Source of the DNA: Actinomycetota bacterium
GTDB lineage: Bacteria; Actinomycetota; Actinomycetes; Nanopelagicales; Nanopelagicaceae
Length of the DNA: 40,248 nucleotides
Assembly: GCA_947372965.1 (NCBI GenBank)
Contig: CANBVR010000010.1
Location: 1 to 40,248, forward strand
Direction of reading: 5' to 3'
The notes under the pieces were generated by a model, which saw only the letters and a program-made list of their open reading frames with translations, was not told where the DNA came from and ran no database searches. The position numbers and the translations under genes are program-made. The first letter of the stretch is position 1; each line of letters opens with the position of its first letter. Positions 26,219 through 34,492 of this stretch are shown here, piece after piece.

Positions 26219-27279
26219 TATTGAGAGACAACCCATTGACCGTAGAAGAGGCCAAGTCCTGCTGCAACACTTAAGCCAGCGATAATCCAGAAGCGAATAA
26301 CGATTGTTACCTCACCCCAACCCAATAATTCAAAATGATGTTGCAAAGGTGCCATCTTAAATACTCTTTTGCCTCCAGAGAGTTTGAAATAACCTGTTTG
26401 AATTATCACCGATAAGGTGATGATTACGAATAATCCACCTAGCAAGGCAAGTAACATTTCGATTCGAAGAACGATTGCCATTCCTGAAATTGCGCCACCG
26501 AGCGCCAAAGACCCGACATCGCCCATAAATATTTTGGCTGGTGAAGCATTCCACCATAGGAATCCGGCGCAAGCTCCAGCTAACGAAGCTGCAAGCACGG
26601 CCATGTCAAGCGGATCTCTAACTTCATAGCATTGCGGTACAACTGAAAGAGCGCAGCTCTGTTTGAACTCCCAAACGCCAATCATTATGAATGCCAAGAA
26701 AGTTAAAATGGCGGCACCAGATGCCAATCCATCTAAACCATCCGTGAGATTTACGCCATTGCTTGTGCCGAGAACTAAGAAGATTATCCAAAGCACGACC
26801 AAGATCGAACCAAGAGCTATAGAAGTTTCTCTCACGGTAGAAAGATGAGTTGAAATCGGGGTCAACCCATAGCTATCCTTGAAATGTAATCCTGCATATC
26901 CAAATCCAATGGCCGCGACTGCCTGACCAAGTAATTTCTCTTTGGCACGTAATCCAAGGGATTGCTTCTTTGCAATCTTTAGCCAGTCGTCCAAGAACCC
27001 AACTAACCCAAGGCCCGACATGAGGCCAAGAACTATAAGGGCAGAGACGCTAATTCCTACACCAGTAATTAAATGGCTCAAGAAATATGCAATTGCACTT
27101 GCAGCTATAAGAACGATGCCACCCATAGTTGGGGTACCACGTTTTATATGATGACTTTTTGGACCGTCATCGCGAATCATCTGGCCAAAGCCCTTTTTAG
27201 CCAAGATCCGAATTAAAATTGGCGTGAAGACAAAACTAAAAAGTGTTGATAATGAGCCGGCGAAAATAATCCCCTTCAT
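26218..27279 (-). CDS. mraY: Phospho-MurNAc-pentapeptide transferase
   Basis: MraY transfers phospho-MurNAc-pentapeptide to undecaprenyl phosphate, making lipid I. It has 353 residues and about ten membrane helices. Conserved loops are visible: RDDGPKSHHIKRGTPTMGG near the N-terminus, FLDDWLKIAKKQSLGL with the active-site aspartates, TNGVNLTDGLDGLASG, FMGDVGSLALGG and the C-terminal MAPLQHHFELLGW. The ATG at 27279 overlaps the murF stop as TAATG, so I prefer it to an upstream start at 27297. Confidence 0.97.
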   Translation of the reverse strand: MKGIIFAGSLSTLFSFVFTPILIRILAKKGFGQMIRDDGPKSHHIKRGTPTMGGIVLIAASAIAYFLSHLITGVGISVSALIVLGLMSGLGLVGFLDDWLKIAKKQSLGLRAKEKLLGQAVAAIGFGYAGLHFKDSYGLTPISTHLSTVRETSIALGSILVVLWIIFLVLGTSNGVNLTDGLDGLASGAAILTFLAFIMIGVWEFKQSCALSVVPQCYEVRDPLDMAVLAASLAGACAGFLWWNASPAKIFMGDVGSLALGGAISGMAIVLRIEMLLALLGGLFVIITLSVIIQTGYFKLSGGKRVFKMAPLQHHFELLGWGEVTIVIRFWIIAGLSVAAGLGLFYGQWVVSQ

Positions 27280-28667
27280 TACTCTGCACCTGCCCACAAA
27301 TTAAGAAGCGAATCGGTAAGAAGATTTAATTCTTCGGCACGAGAGGCTTTTACCAAAACCACATCACCTTTGGTGAAATTTTCAACCATTGATAGGGCCT
27401 CATCTCGGGTGGAGAAGTAATGCAATTGCGTCTCCCCTTCGGCTAATTCATCCTGCGTAATGCCAGATAGGTAATCCTCTGTGCCAACACTAACTAGATG
27501 GTCAATTCCTATTTCCGTGACGAGTCTGCCAATTTCTTGATGTTCAGCGGTGGATGACGCGCCGAGTTCGTGCATCTTGCCCAAAAACGCCCAGCTTAAA
27601 CCGCCCCTTTCTTGCGCAATGAGCGCCAGGGTTCGAAGGGCCGCCGCCATACTCTCTGGGTTAGCGTTATAAGAATCATTTATCAAAAGGAGGTCATCCT
27701 TTTCAATTATTTCCATTCGCCATTTACTAGAAACTTCGGCAGTAGAAAGCGCAGCTGCAATTACCTCAAGTGGAACTCCTAAAACGGTAGAAACCGCTGC
27801 AGCGCCAAGTGCATTTGAAATCTGGTGCAGTCCAAGGAGCTGCAAACTTACTGGAGCACGACCATCTCTTGTTACTAAATCGAAATGAGCCCTTCCTTCG
27901 CGAACCTCGATATCTGCTGCTCTAACCTGGCAAGTACTTTTTTCGCCAAAAATTACTCTGTTGATTTCTAAGTTATCGGCCATATGTGGAGTCAATTCAT
28001 CATAACTTCCTAAAATCGCAAATCCATTTTTGGGAAGTGATTGGATCAACTCAGACTTTGTCGCCGCAATTACCTCACGGGAACCAAATTCACCTAGGTG
28101 CGCCTTTCCAACGCAAAGAACTAATCCAATAGATGGTTTTGCGATATTTGCCAGATACGCGATATCTCCCTGATGCCGTGCACCCATCTCTACTACACAA
28201 TATTTACTATTTAAATCACACTTTAAAAGTAAGAGTGGAACGCCTATCTCATTATTTAGGGATGCTTCCGGGGCAACAACCTCTCCCTGTGTACTTAATA
28301 TATGTTTTAGTAAATCTTTCGTCGTGGTTTTTCCCTGTGAACCCGTAACCCCAATAACTGTTAATGAAGTGAGTTGATTACGAACATGAATAGCTAAAGC
28401 CGTGAGGGATTCAAGGACATTTGATACCAAAATCGCTGGATGCTGCGTCTCTTTACTTACAAGAGCAAATTCCGCGCCATTTAATATTGCGTTGTTTATG
28501 AATTCATGCCCATCATTATTGTTTCCATCGAAGGCCACAAAAAAAGTTCCTTCTTTTGCCTTTCGCGAATCAATCACTGGAACAGCGCTTGTTACTCTGG
28601 AATCTAGCGAGTTAATTACTCTGCCACCTACAACCTTTGCGATCTGCCCCAAAGTCATCTCAATCAT
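27279..28667 (-). CDS. murF: UDP-MurNAc-tripeptide--D-alanyl-D-alanine ligase
   Basis: MurF adds the D-Ala-D-Ala dipeptide, completing the UDP-MurNAc-pentapeptide. The 462-residue enzyme has VIDSRKAKEGTFFVAFDG at 31-48, the ATP loop GSQGKTTT at 109-116, VVEMGARHQGDIAYL and the C-terminal NDSYNANPESM, which is typical of MurF. The ATG at 28667 overlaps murE by four bases. A second ATG three codons in is possible. No ddl ligase is seen in this window, so the dipeptide is made by a gene elsewhere. Confidence 0.97.
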   Translation of the reverse strand: MIEMTLGQIAKVVGGRVINSLDSRVTSAVPVIDSRKAKEGTFFVAFDGNNNDGHEFINNAILNGAEFALVSKETQHPAILVSNVLESLTALAIHVRNQLTSLTVIGVTGSQGKTTTKDLLKHILSTQGEVVAPEASLNNEIGVPLLLLKCDLNSKYCVVEMGARHQGDIAYLANIAKPSIGLVLCVGKAHLGEFGSREVIAATKSELIQSLPKNGFAILGSYDELTPHMADNLEINRVIFGEKSTCQVRAADIEVREGRAHFDLVTRDGRAPVSLQLLGLHQISNALGAAAVSTVLGVPLEVIAAALSTAEVSSKWRMEIIEKDDLLLINDSYNANPESMAAALRTLALIAQERGGLSWAFLGKMHELGASSTAEHQEIGRLVTEIGIDHLVSVGTEDYLSGITQDELAEGETQLHYFSTRDEALSMVENFTKGDVVLVKASRAEELNLLTDSLLNLWAGAE

Positions 28668-30157
28668 GCAAGTTCCTCTATCGCTCGTGCAAGTTCTAAA
28701 CGATCATCAAAGGGAAACTTTTTGCCATTAACTTCTTGACCTGTCTCATGGCCCTTACCAAGAAGAATTACACAGTCGCCTAGTTGGGCACAGGCAACTG
28801 CAAAAGCAATCGCTTCGCGTCGATCGAGAATGACATTCTCCGTCTGCGAGAGATTTAGACCTTCTGTCATATCGTGCAAAATTCTTGCTGGATCTTCACT
28901 TCTTGGGTTATCGCTTGTAAAGACTGAGATATCACTACCGTTTACCAAAGCATTTCCCATTAGTGGTCGTTTGCTTTTATCGCGATCTCCCCCACAGCCA
29001 AGAACTGCAATGATCTTTCCGCTCACAGTTTTACGAAGTGTCGCCAAAGTTCGCTCAACTGCATCTGGCGTATGTGCATAATCGACAAGTGCCAAAAAAT
29101 TCTGCTTGAGCTCAATCTTTTCTAAACGCCCAGGTGCACCGAGAAGCTTACTTAAGCTATTTCCAATAACAAGTGGATCAATCTCACTTTGCGATGCCAT
29201 GGCAACTGCCATCAAAACATTATCTAAATTGTGCTCGCCAATTAGATTCAATTCGCCTTCGATTAAAATCCCGCCAGTACCCCTAATTGAAACTTGATAG
29301 CCAGATGGAGTTTGGGTCGCGCCTTGGTAATGCCATTGCGCCTTCCTGTTGGTTCTTGAGATCGAAATCATCGGAATAGTGCCTGAGGTGAATAGCTTTT
29401 CACCATATGGATCATCGATATTTATAAAACCTAAATCAGAATATTCGGAAGTGAAAAGCTTCTTCTTGCTCTCAAAATAGTTCTCCATTGATCCATGAAA
29501 ATCTAAGTGATCTTGCGTTAAATTTGAGAAGCCAACCATCGTAAATCTACATCCTGCGATTCGACCAACTTCAATGCCATGACTACTTACTTCCATTACT
29601 ACATATCCAATATGACGTTCGCGCATAGTTGCAAATAGTGATTGAAGATCTGGAGCTTCTGGTGTTGTGTGTGTTGTCGGTAAGAGATCTTGGCCAATCT
29701 CTATTCCAACAGTTCCGATAAGGCCGGTCTGCTTTCCGGCGTATCGTAAAATTTGATTCAGGAGCGATGCCGTTGTGGTCTTGCCGTTTGTCCCAGTGAT
29801 ACCAATTAGATCAATATTTGAAGTCGGAGATCCATAGAACCATGAGCAGAGTGGCCCGATCGAAGTTCGAAGATTTGAGGAAGTCACAGTTGGCAGTTTC
29901 CCAGCAACTATTAGCGCCCCTGCTTCATCGGTTAGGACTGCTACTGCGCCAAGTTCTTTTACGTCATCAATAAAACTAGCACCATGAAATTTGGCACCTG
30001 GGAGTGCAATAAATAAATCTCCTTGGTTAACTTGCTTTGAGTTTGCAGTTATCCCAGAAAAGCTAACTTCACCTTCACGTCCATCTTGGCCATCGATACC
30101 TAGAAAATTTCCCACTTGAGAGAGAGTTTTTGAATAATCAGCGATTGGCCGAATCAT
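28664..30157 (-). CDS. murE: UDP-MurNAc-tripeptide synthetase, meso-diaminopimelate type
   Basis: MurE adds the third stem-peptide residue. The 497-residue enzyme has FSGITANSKQVNQGDLFIALPG at about 33-54, the ATP loop GTNGKTTT (122-129) and TTHTTPEAPDL. The DNPR motif at residues 416-419 is the specificity signature for meso-diaminopimelate; lysine-adding enzymes differ here. The wall is therefore predicted to be of the meso-DAP type, as usual for many actinobacteria. The ATG at 30157 (MIRPIAD) overlaps the ftsI stop as ATGA. The frame is open 82 codons further but that stretch is antisense-like sequence within ftsI and does not resemble MurE. Confidence 0.97.
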   Translation of the reverse strand: MIRPIADYSKTLSQVGNFLGIDGQDGREGEVSFSGITANSKQVNQGDLFIALPGAKFHGASFIDDVKELGAVAVLTDEAGALIVAGKLPTVTSSNLRTSIGPLCSWFYGSPTSNIDLIGITGTNGKTTTASLLNQILRYAGKQTGLIGTVGIEIGQDLLPTTHTTPEAPDLQSLFATMRERHIGYVVMEVSSHGIEVGRIAGCRFTMVGFSNLTQDHLDFHGSMENYFESKKKLFTSEYSDLGFINIDDPYGEKLFTSGTIPMISISRTNRKAQWHYQGATQTPSGYQVSIRGTGGILIEGELNLIGEHNLDNVLMAVAMASQSEIDPLVIGNSLSKLLGAPGRLEKIELKQNFLALVDYAHTPDAVERTLATLRKTVSGKIIAVLGCGGDRDKSKRPLMGNALVNGSDISVFTSDNPRSEDPARILHDMTEGLNLSQTENVILDRREAIAFAVACAQLGDCVILLGKGHETGQEVNGKKFPFDDRLELARAIEELA

Positions 30158-31947
30158 TGCTTTAACGCAACTTTCGAAAGCGCCGCCTCGGTTAGCGGAT
30201 ATGAATCGGTCTTTGGCGCTGTTGGTGCCACGTGCTTTGCTTGTAAAACAAAACTCATAACTTTTTTGAAAACCGGTCCACCAAGTGAGCCACCCCAGTG
30301 CAAACCTTGTGGCTCTTGAATCGTAACGCTGACAACATACTTGGGCATATCTGCAGGTGCGAAGCCAATAAACGATGCGGTATAACCGCGGTAACACGAA
30401 CAACTATCGTTATATTTCATTGCGGTTCCAGTTTTACCTGCAACTCGATAACCCGGAATCGCAGCTGCTGGTGCAGTTCCGTTATCAGAAACAACGCTCT
30501 CCAACATCATTCGAACTTTTGAAGCTGTATCCGCACTCACGACGCGCTCTGTCCTCTGCCCCTTGGCTGGTGAATAATGTCCAGTGCTATCTGTCGTACC
30601 AGCAACAACCGTGGGAGTGACTCGTACCCCATCATTAGCAATGGTCGCAAAGACACTTGTTGCCTGAAGGGCGGTTACCGAATAGCCCTGACCAAAGGCA
30701 ATTGTTGGTTCAGAGGTATCTGACCAATCTTTAACTGGATGCAAAATTCCAGAGGATTCACCAGGCAAATGCGAGCCGGTATTTTGTCCAATTCCAAATT
30801 TAGTTAAGTAATTATAAAGTGAATCTTTTCCAAGTTCTTGACCAATTTGTATGGCGCCAGTATTACTAGAAACCGCTAAAAGCCCAGTGGTTGTGAGTCT
30901 TTGAGTCGCGTGACGCTCGTGATCGTGAAATGTGGTTCCGCCCGCCTTGAAAGCATAAGGAATCGTGAAGACAGTTGTAGGAGTTAATTTCTTTTCTTCT
31001 AGAGCAGCCGAAACTGTAATTACTTTTCCTGTTGAACCAGGCTCATAAGTATCCTGGACGGCAGGGTTTCTAATACTCAGCAAACTAATTGATTTTTTCA
31101 CGGCTGGATCAAAAGTTGGGGCACTTGCCTGAGCCAAGATTGCGCCAGTCTTTGGATCCATAACAATTACTGTCCCAGACTTAGCATTTGCAGATTTAAC
31201 CGCTTGGCTAATTGCATCTTGTGCGACCCATTGAATATCGCGATCAATTGTTAACTTAACTGATGTGCCAGGTTTTGCTTCAACTCTAATTTGTGCTGAT
31301 CCTGGAATTACCGTGCCAGCTCCGTTCTCGTAGGCATATTGCCCGTTAACACCCGCCAAGGTATTTTCCATACTACTTTCAATACCTGAAGCGCCAACGC
31401 CTGCATCATTAGTGAAGCCGATGAGCGAAGCTGATAACTTTCCTGTTGGATATTCACGTATATATCCACGCTCAGAGAAGAATCCAACTATTCGCTTTGC
31501 CAGTCCACCTTTTTGCTTTAATACAACCTTGTTATAACTGGCCAAGGTATCTTGTAAGCGAATCCAAGTTTCTGGAGTTGTATTTTTTACGATCATTTTA
31601 TACATAAGAGTTCCGGAATAAAGTGCGGTTAATTCTGTTGGGGTGATACCTAGAACCGGAGATGTGATTTGCGCTGCTTTTGCTGGATCGGTAATTTGAG
31701 TCTGATCCACAACGATATTTACCGCCGCAACACTGCGAGCAAGTTCCACGCCATTAACATCTGAAATTAAACCACGCGGAGCCAATAGAACTGAAGTGTT
31801 GCGAAGTTCATTTGCCGCCTTCGCACTTATCGTTCCAGCGCGTACTACTTGAACAGAGAATAATTGGCAAATAATTAACGCAAAGGCAAGCCCTGTAATG
31901 ACCATAACGCTACGTATCCTGGAATGAACTAGCGCATGATGTGTCAT
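30154..31947 (-). CDS. ftsI: Septal peptidoglycan transpeptidase FtsI (PBP3/PbpB type)
   Basis: FtsI cross-links septal peptidoglycan with FtsW. The 597-residue class B penicillin-binding protein has a short cytoplasmic start, one membrane anchor at about 13-33, a dimerisation/pedestal domain (LLAPRGLISDVNG, then GFTNDAGVGASGIE) and a C-terminal transpeptidase domain. The active-site Ser is in EPGSTGKVIT (S305-T306-G307-K308). The second motif is SSN (360-362) and the third KTGTA (505-509). The Gly before the catalytic Lys is less usual than the bulky residue seen in many relatives. A Cys pair (CSC) follows KTGTA. It lies between ftsL and murE with four-base overlaps on both sides. Confidence 0.95.
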   Translation of the reverse strand: MTHHALVHSRIRSVMVITGLAFALIICQLFSVQVVRAGTISAKAANELRNTSVLLAPRGLISDVNGVELARSVAAVNIVVDQTQITDPAKAAQITSPVLGITPTELTALYSGTLMYKMIVKNTTPETWIRLQDTLASYNKVVLKQKGGLAKRIVGFFSERGYIREYPTGKLSASLIGFTNDAGVGASGIESSMENTLAGVNGQYAYENGAGTVIPGSAQIRVEAKPGTSVKLTIDRDIQWVAQDAISQAVKSANAKSGTVIVMDPKTGAILAQASAPTFDPAVKKSISLLSIRNPAVQDTYEPGSTGKVITVSAALEEKKLTPTTVFTIPYAFKAGGTTFHDHERHATQRLTTTGLLAVSSNTGAIQIGQELGKDSLYNYLTKFGIGQNTGSHLPGESSGILHPVKDWSDTSEPTIAFGQGYSVTALQATSVFATIANDGVRVTPTVVAGTTDSTGHYSPAKGQRTERVVSADTASKVRMMLESVVSDNGTAPAAAIPGYRVAGKTGTAMKYNDSCSCYRGYTASFIGFAPADMPKYVVSVTIQEPQGLHWGGSLGGPVFKKVMSFVLQAKHVAPTAPKTDSYPLTEAALSKVALKQ

Positions 31948-32321
31948 GGTTTCACCGCTAAATCTAGATACTTAATTTCCTGCGCTGGCACCATTCCAAG
32001 TTTGTGTGCTTGAACGGCAAGTTGATCTGGAGAACCTTTGGCATTAACCAATCGAAGGGTTGCATCACGTTGATCTAAAGCAATATTGCGCTCATGCTTG
32101 AGATGTTGAAGAGTAAATGCATCCTGCGTCATTAAAAGATTGAGTGTTGCAATTACAAGTAGATCAACAGTTACGACAAGTCCAAGCAATAATTGAAACT
32201 TACGAGTATTTAGTTTCTCTTGCGTATTTATTTTTCCAAGAGCTGGAACCAGATTTAAAAGAGCCTTCTTAGTTCTAGCGGTAGGGGCGCCAATTACCGG
32301 GATTAAGGTTGTGATCGCCAT
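31944..32321 (-). CDS. ftsL: FtsL-like septum protein
   Basis: This 125-residue protein has a basic cytoplasmic tail of about 43 residues, one membrane helix (about 44-65, LLLGLVVTVDLLVIATLNLL) and a short outer region with coiled-coil character (LKHERNIALDQRDATLRLVNAK). The final part, QAHKLGMVPAQEIKYLDL, is the usual FtsL-like ending, where a helix breaks at a Gly-Met-Val-Pro turn. Sequence conservation in this family is low, so the call rests on topology and on its fixed place between rsmH and ftsI. It overlaps rsmH as TAATG and ftsI as ATGA. It should help FtsQ activate FtsW-FtsI. Confidence 0.84.
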   Translation of the reverse strand: MAITTLIPVIGAPTARTKKALLNLVPALGKINTQEKLNTRKFQLLLGLVVTVDLLVIATLNLLMTQDAFTLQHLKHERNIALDQRDATLRLVNAKGSPDQLAVQAHKLGMVPAQEIKYLDLAVKP

Positions 32322-33265
32322 TATGCTGCCACTCGTTCAATCGCCCGAAGTCGCATCGATTGGGCTCGAGCATTTTGATTAATCTCAGAAGCTGTAGCTG
32401 ATTCACTGCCCCGAATTACTAATTGATAACTTGCTGCAGAGTTTGGAAGATCCATAGGTAGCCCAAGAGGCGTATGGGAGGCAGTTGCTTTTGTAAATTC
32501 GCTCTTAACAATTTTATCCTCGAGTGACTGATAGGACATAACCACCAAGCGACCACCAATTGCGATTGCCTTAATTGCTTGTGGAATTGCACGAGACAAA
32601 ACTTCAAGTTCTTGATTAACTTCAATTCGAAGGGCCTGAAAGGTTCTTTTTGCGGGATTTCCACCTGTCCGACGAGTGGCTGCTGGAATGCTTCTTTTTA
32701 CTAGTTCAGCCAGATCCTTTGTACTTTTAAGCGTTCCAGATTCTCGGGCTTCAATTATGTTATCTACGATTCTTGTGGCGAATTTCTCTTCCCCAAAATT
32801 TCTTATCACGCGAACTAAATCATTTCGAGAGTAGGTATCTAAAATCTCTTGAGCACTAAGCCCCTGACTCTGATCCATTCGCATATCAAGTGGGGCCTCT
32901 TGCGAGTAAGCAAATCCTCGATCTGCTGTATCTAGCTGCATCGAGGAGACTCCGAGATCAAAGAGGATTCCCTCAACTTCTGAAATTCCCATACCTTCCA
33001 ATACTTCAGAAATTTCGTCATAGACGGCATGCACAATAACTACGCGATCAATTACTTCATTTAGATTCTTGGTTGCAATTTCGATCGCACCCTTGTCGCG
33101 GTCAAATGCAATGATTTTCAAATTTGGGAATGTCTCTAAAAGTGCCTTGCTGTGACCACCCATTCCAAGTGTGGCGTCGATAACGATTGGATTTGTTGCA
33201 CGTACAATTGCAGGGGTTAATAGCGCGATACAACGCTCGAGTGCAACTGGAATATGTTGTTGCAT
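32321..33265 (-). CDS. rsmH: 16S rRNA (cytosine-1402 N4)-methyltransferase
   Basis: RsmH (MraW) methylates N4 of C1402 in 16S rRNA using S-adenosylmethionine. The 314-residue enzyme has the SAM loop DATLGMGGHSKALLE at about 29-43, ILFDLGVSSMQLD, the EKFATRIVDNI segment and the C-terminal RLVVMSYQSLEDKIVK. The ATG at 33265 has a strong GGGGGAG ribosome site. Between it and mraZ are 178 bases containing a large hairpin, described separately. It is the second gene of the division cluster. Confidence 0.97.
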   Translation of the reverse strand: MQQHIPVALERCIALLTPAIVRATNPIVIDATLGMGGHSKALLETFPNLKIIAFDRDKGAIEIATKNLNEVIDRVVIVHAVYDEISEVLEGMGISEVEGILFDLGVSSMQLDTADRGFAYSQEAPLDMRMDQSQGLSAQEILDTYSRNDLVRVIRNFGEEKFATRIVDNIIEARESGTLKSTKDLAELVKRSIPAATRRTGGNPAKRTFQALRIEVNQELEVLSRAIPQAIKAIAIGGRLVVMSYQSLEDKIVKSEFTKATASHTPLGLPMDLPNSAASYQLVIRGSESATASEINQNARAQSMRLRAIERVAA

Positions 33266-33352
33266 CTTCTCCCCCTTCCACTTTCTTTATTCGAACTTTT
33301 CTGCCTGATTTGAATTTAATAACGAATTCTTTTTCTTATGTTTCTTCTGCTC

Positions 33353-33429
33353 TGGTCATCGCCGGCCGACGGATCTTGGGGGTAACGGCGCCGGGGAAGG
33401 GGCGTCGTTATTGAGGTCGGCGATGGCCA
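33353..33429 (-). other. Nested GC-rich hairpin between mraZ and rsmH
   Basis: On the minus strand an inner stem of ten pairs (33410-33401 with 33392-33383, one G-U) closes a loop of eight bases, CCTTCCCC. Around it an outer stem pairs TGGCCATCGCC (33429-33419) with 33363-33353, with one mismatch. The region is far richer in G+C than its surroundings. No T-run follows in the direction of transcription, so it is not an ordinary terminator. It would be part of the mraZ-rsmH transcript, between the mraZ stop and the rsmH ribosome site. Rfam, as I recall, has an actinobacterial RNA motif named for its place upstream of mraW; whether this is a member needs a covariance search. Confidence 0.6.
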
Positions 33430-33443
33430 CAACAGAGAAACTT

Positions 33444-33875
33444 TTAAAATAGCCCGGGCAACACCTCCGAAGAAACATCAGAGAAACTCTTTTCACGATC
33501 AGCCAAATAGCTTTCCCAAGAAGAGCTATCCCAAATTTCAAGGCGAGTATTTGCGCCAATAACAACGCAATCTTTTTCAAGTCCCGCATATACACGAAGT
33601 CCGTTTGGAATTGTTACGCGGCCTTGTTTATCTGGAACTTCATCATGTGCGCCAGCAAACATCACGCGCATGTAATCGCGAGCTGCTTTTTCAGTTACAG
33701 GTGCTTGGCGTAAACGCTCAGTAATGGCAGAAAACTCGCCACTTGGAAATACATAAAGGCACCGCTCTTGCCCTTTAGTAATTACTAAACCATTTGATAA
33801 TTCATCTCGGAATCTGGCGGGCAAGATGATTCGCCCTTTTTCATCAAGTTTTGGTTCGTGGGTACCGAGAAACAT
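33444..33875 (-). CDS. mraZ: Transcriptional regulator MraZ
   Basis: MraZ is a DNA-binding protein of two tandem AbrB-like folds that form a ring-shaped oligomer and controls the division and cell wall cluster. Of 143 residues, the first domain is [23 protein letters not shown] (5-27) and the second contains [13 protein letters not shown] (about 81-93); the repeated D-x-x-GR-x-x-(L/I)P core is the family mark. The ATG at 33875 has GGGGAGGT about eight bases upstream, a strong ribosome site. Upstream lies a five-copy repeat that should be its own operator, implying autoregulation. Confidence 0.96.
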   Translation of the reverse strand: MFLGTHEPKLDEKGRIILPARFRDELSNGLVITKGQERCLYVFPSGEFSAITERLRQAPVTEKAARDYMRVMFAGAHDEVPDKQGRVTIPNGLRVYAGLEKDCVVIGANTRLEIWDSSSWESYLADREKSFSDVSSEVLPGLF

Positions 33876-33940
33876 TTAGACCCACCTCCCCTTTTTCTTA
33901 CCTAAATACGCTCAAATCCCCCCGGAATTAAGCGGTTACA

Positions 33941-33990
33941 CCACTTTACTCCATTTTTCCCCACTTTGCACCATTTCTGACCATTTATTT
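33941..33990 (-). promoter_or_regulatory. MraZ operator: five 10-bp direct repeats
   Basis: Five consecutive 10-base units begin exactly at 33941, 33951, 33961, 33971 and 33981. On the minus strand each contains AA(A/G)TGG, preceded by A: AAAGTGG, AAAATGG, AAAGTGG, AAATGG and AAATGG types. Known MraZ sites are runs of short TGG-containing boxes with a 10-base period, for example AAAGTG(G/T) with three spacer bases in mollicutes. The array lies 65-115 bases upstream of the mraZ start. The C-rich phase continues weakly to about 34010. I could not identify a convincing -10 hexamer between it and the gene. Confidence 0.82.
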
Positions 33991-34036
33991 CCCCAGCGCT
34001 CCCCCATCCACTCCCTATTTCATAAATTTTGGGCAA

Positions 34037-34067
34037 TAAAAAAACCACCTCATCTCTGAGGTGGTCT
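34037..34067 (-). terminator. Intrinsic terminator of the dnaE2-dinB-DUF3040 operon
   Basis: On the minus strand ACCACCTCA and TGAGGTGGT form a perfect nine-pair stem with a four-base loop (GAGA), followed by seven T residues. It begins 17 bases after the stop codon of the DUF3040 gene and separates that operon from the mraZ promoter region. Confidence 0.93.
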
Positions 34068-34084
34068 CCTAAAAAATGGGCTAT

Positions 34085-34444
34085 TTAGCGGTCGAAGTTG
34101 CGCTTATCCCAACGCTCTTCTAAGCGATCTGACCACTTCTTCTTTGATTTGGCGCCATTTGCCGCCTTCATTGAGCCCGCCTTTAGGCTCAAATTTGATA
34201 GGGCGAGAAGGACTCCGCCAAGGGCAATTAGGAAGCCAACTATTCCAATAGCCACTTGCTGGGCAATTAACCCTGCAATTGTTACCGCCATTCCACCTAG
34301 TAGGGCAAGAACTCCACCTAGGAGACGTCCTGCTTGTGGTGATCTAGAACTGCCATTGAGAGTTGAAACTAGGCGTGGATCATCAGCGAAGAGAGCAGCC
34401 TCCATCTCGGCAAGCATGCGCTTTTCGTGATCGGATAGTGGCAC
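34085..34444 (-). CDS. DUF3040 family membrane protein
   Basis: The 119-residue protein starts PLSDHEKRMLAEMEAALFADDPRL, the conserved N-terminus of the actinobacterial DUF3040 family. Two membrane helices follow (about residues 41-61 and 65-86), then a basic tail rich in Lys, Arg and Trp (KSKKKWSDRLEERWDKRN). The function of the family is unknown. It is common next to dinB or mraZ in actinobacteria. The GTG start at 34444 is 48 bases after dinB. A terminator follows the stop. Confidence 0.88.
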   Translation of the reverse strand: MPLSDHEKRMLAEMEAALFADDPRLVSTLNGSSRSPQAGRLLGGVLALLGGMAVTIAGLIAQQVAIGIVGFLIALGGVLLALSNLSLKAGSMKAANGAKSKKKWSDRLEERWDKRNFDR

Positions 34445-34492
34445 AAGGCGAGAATATCGCCACAGAGCGTCGATGGAAAGTCGAAATTCGAA

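Noticed and set aside
30158-30403. 82-codon N-terminal extension of the MurE frame
   Set aside because: It lies wholly within ftsI in another frame, has no MurE similarity and the ATG at 30157 makes the usual ATGA overlap.
33876-33940. A sigma promoter for mraZ
   Set aside because: TATTTA and similar hexamers occur, but none has a matching -35 at 16-18 bases, so I did not call one.
33941-33990. Repeat array as a CRISPR or DnaA-box cluster
   Set aside because: Units are 10 bases with no spacers and do not match TTATCCACA; position before mraZ explains them.
34447-34461. Hairpin GGCGA-TATTC-TCGCC between dinB and the DUF3040 gene as a terminator
   Set aside because: Only five pairs and no T-run on either side.
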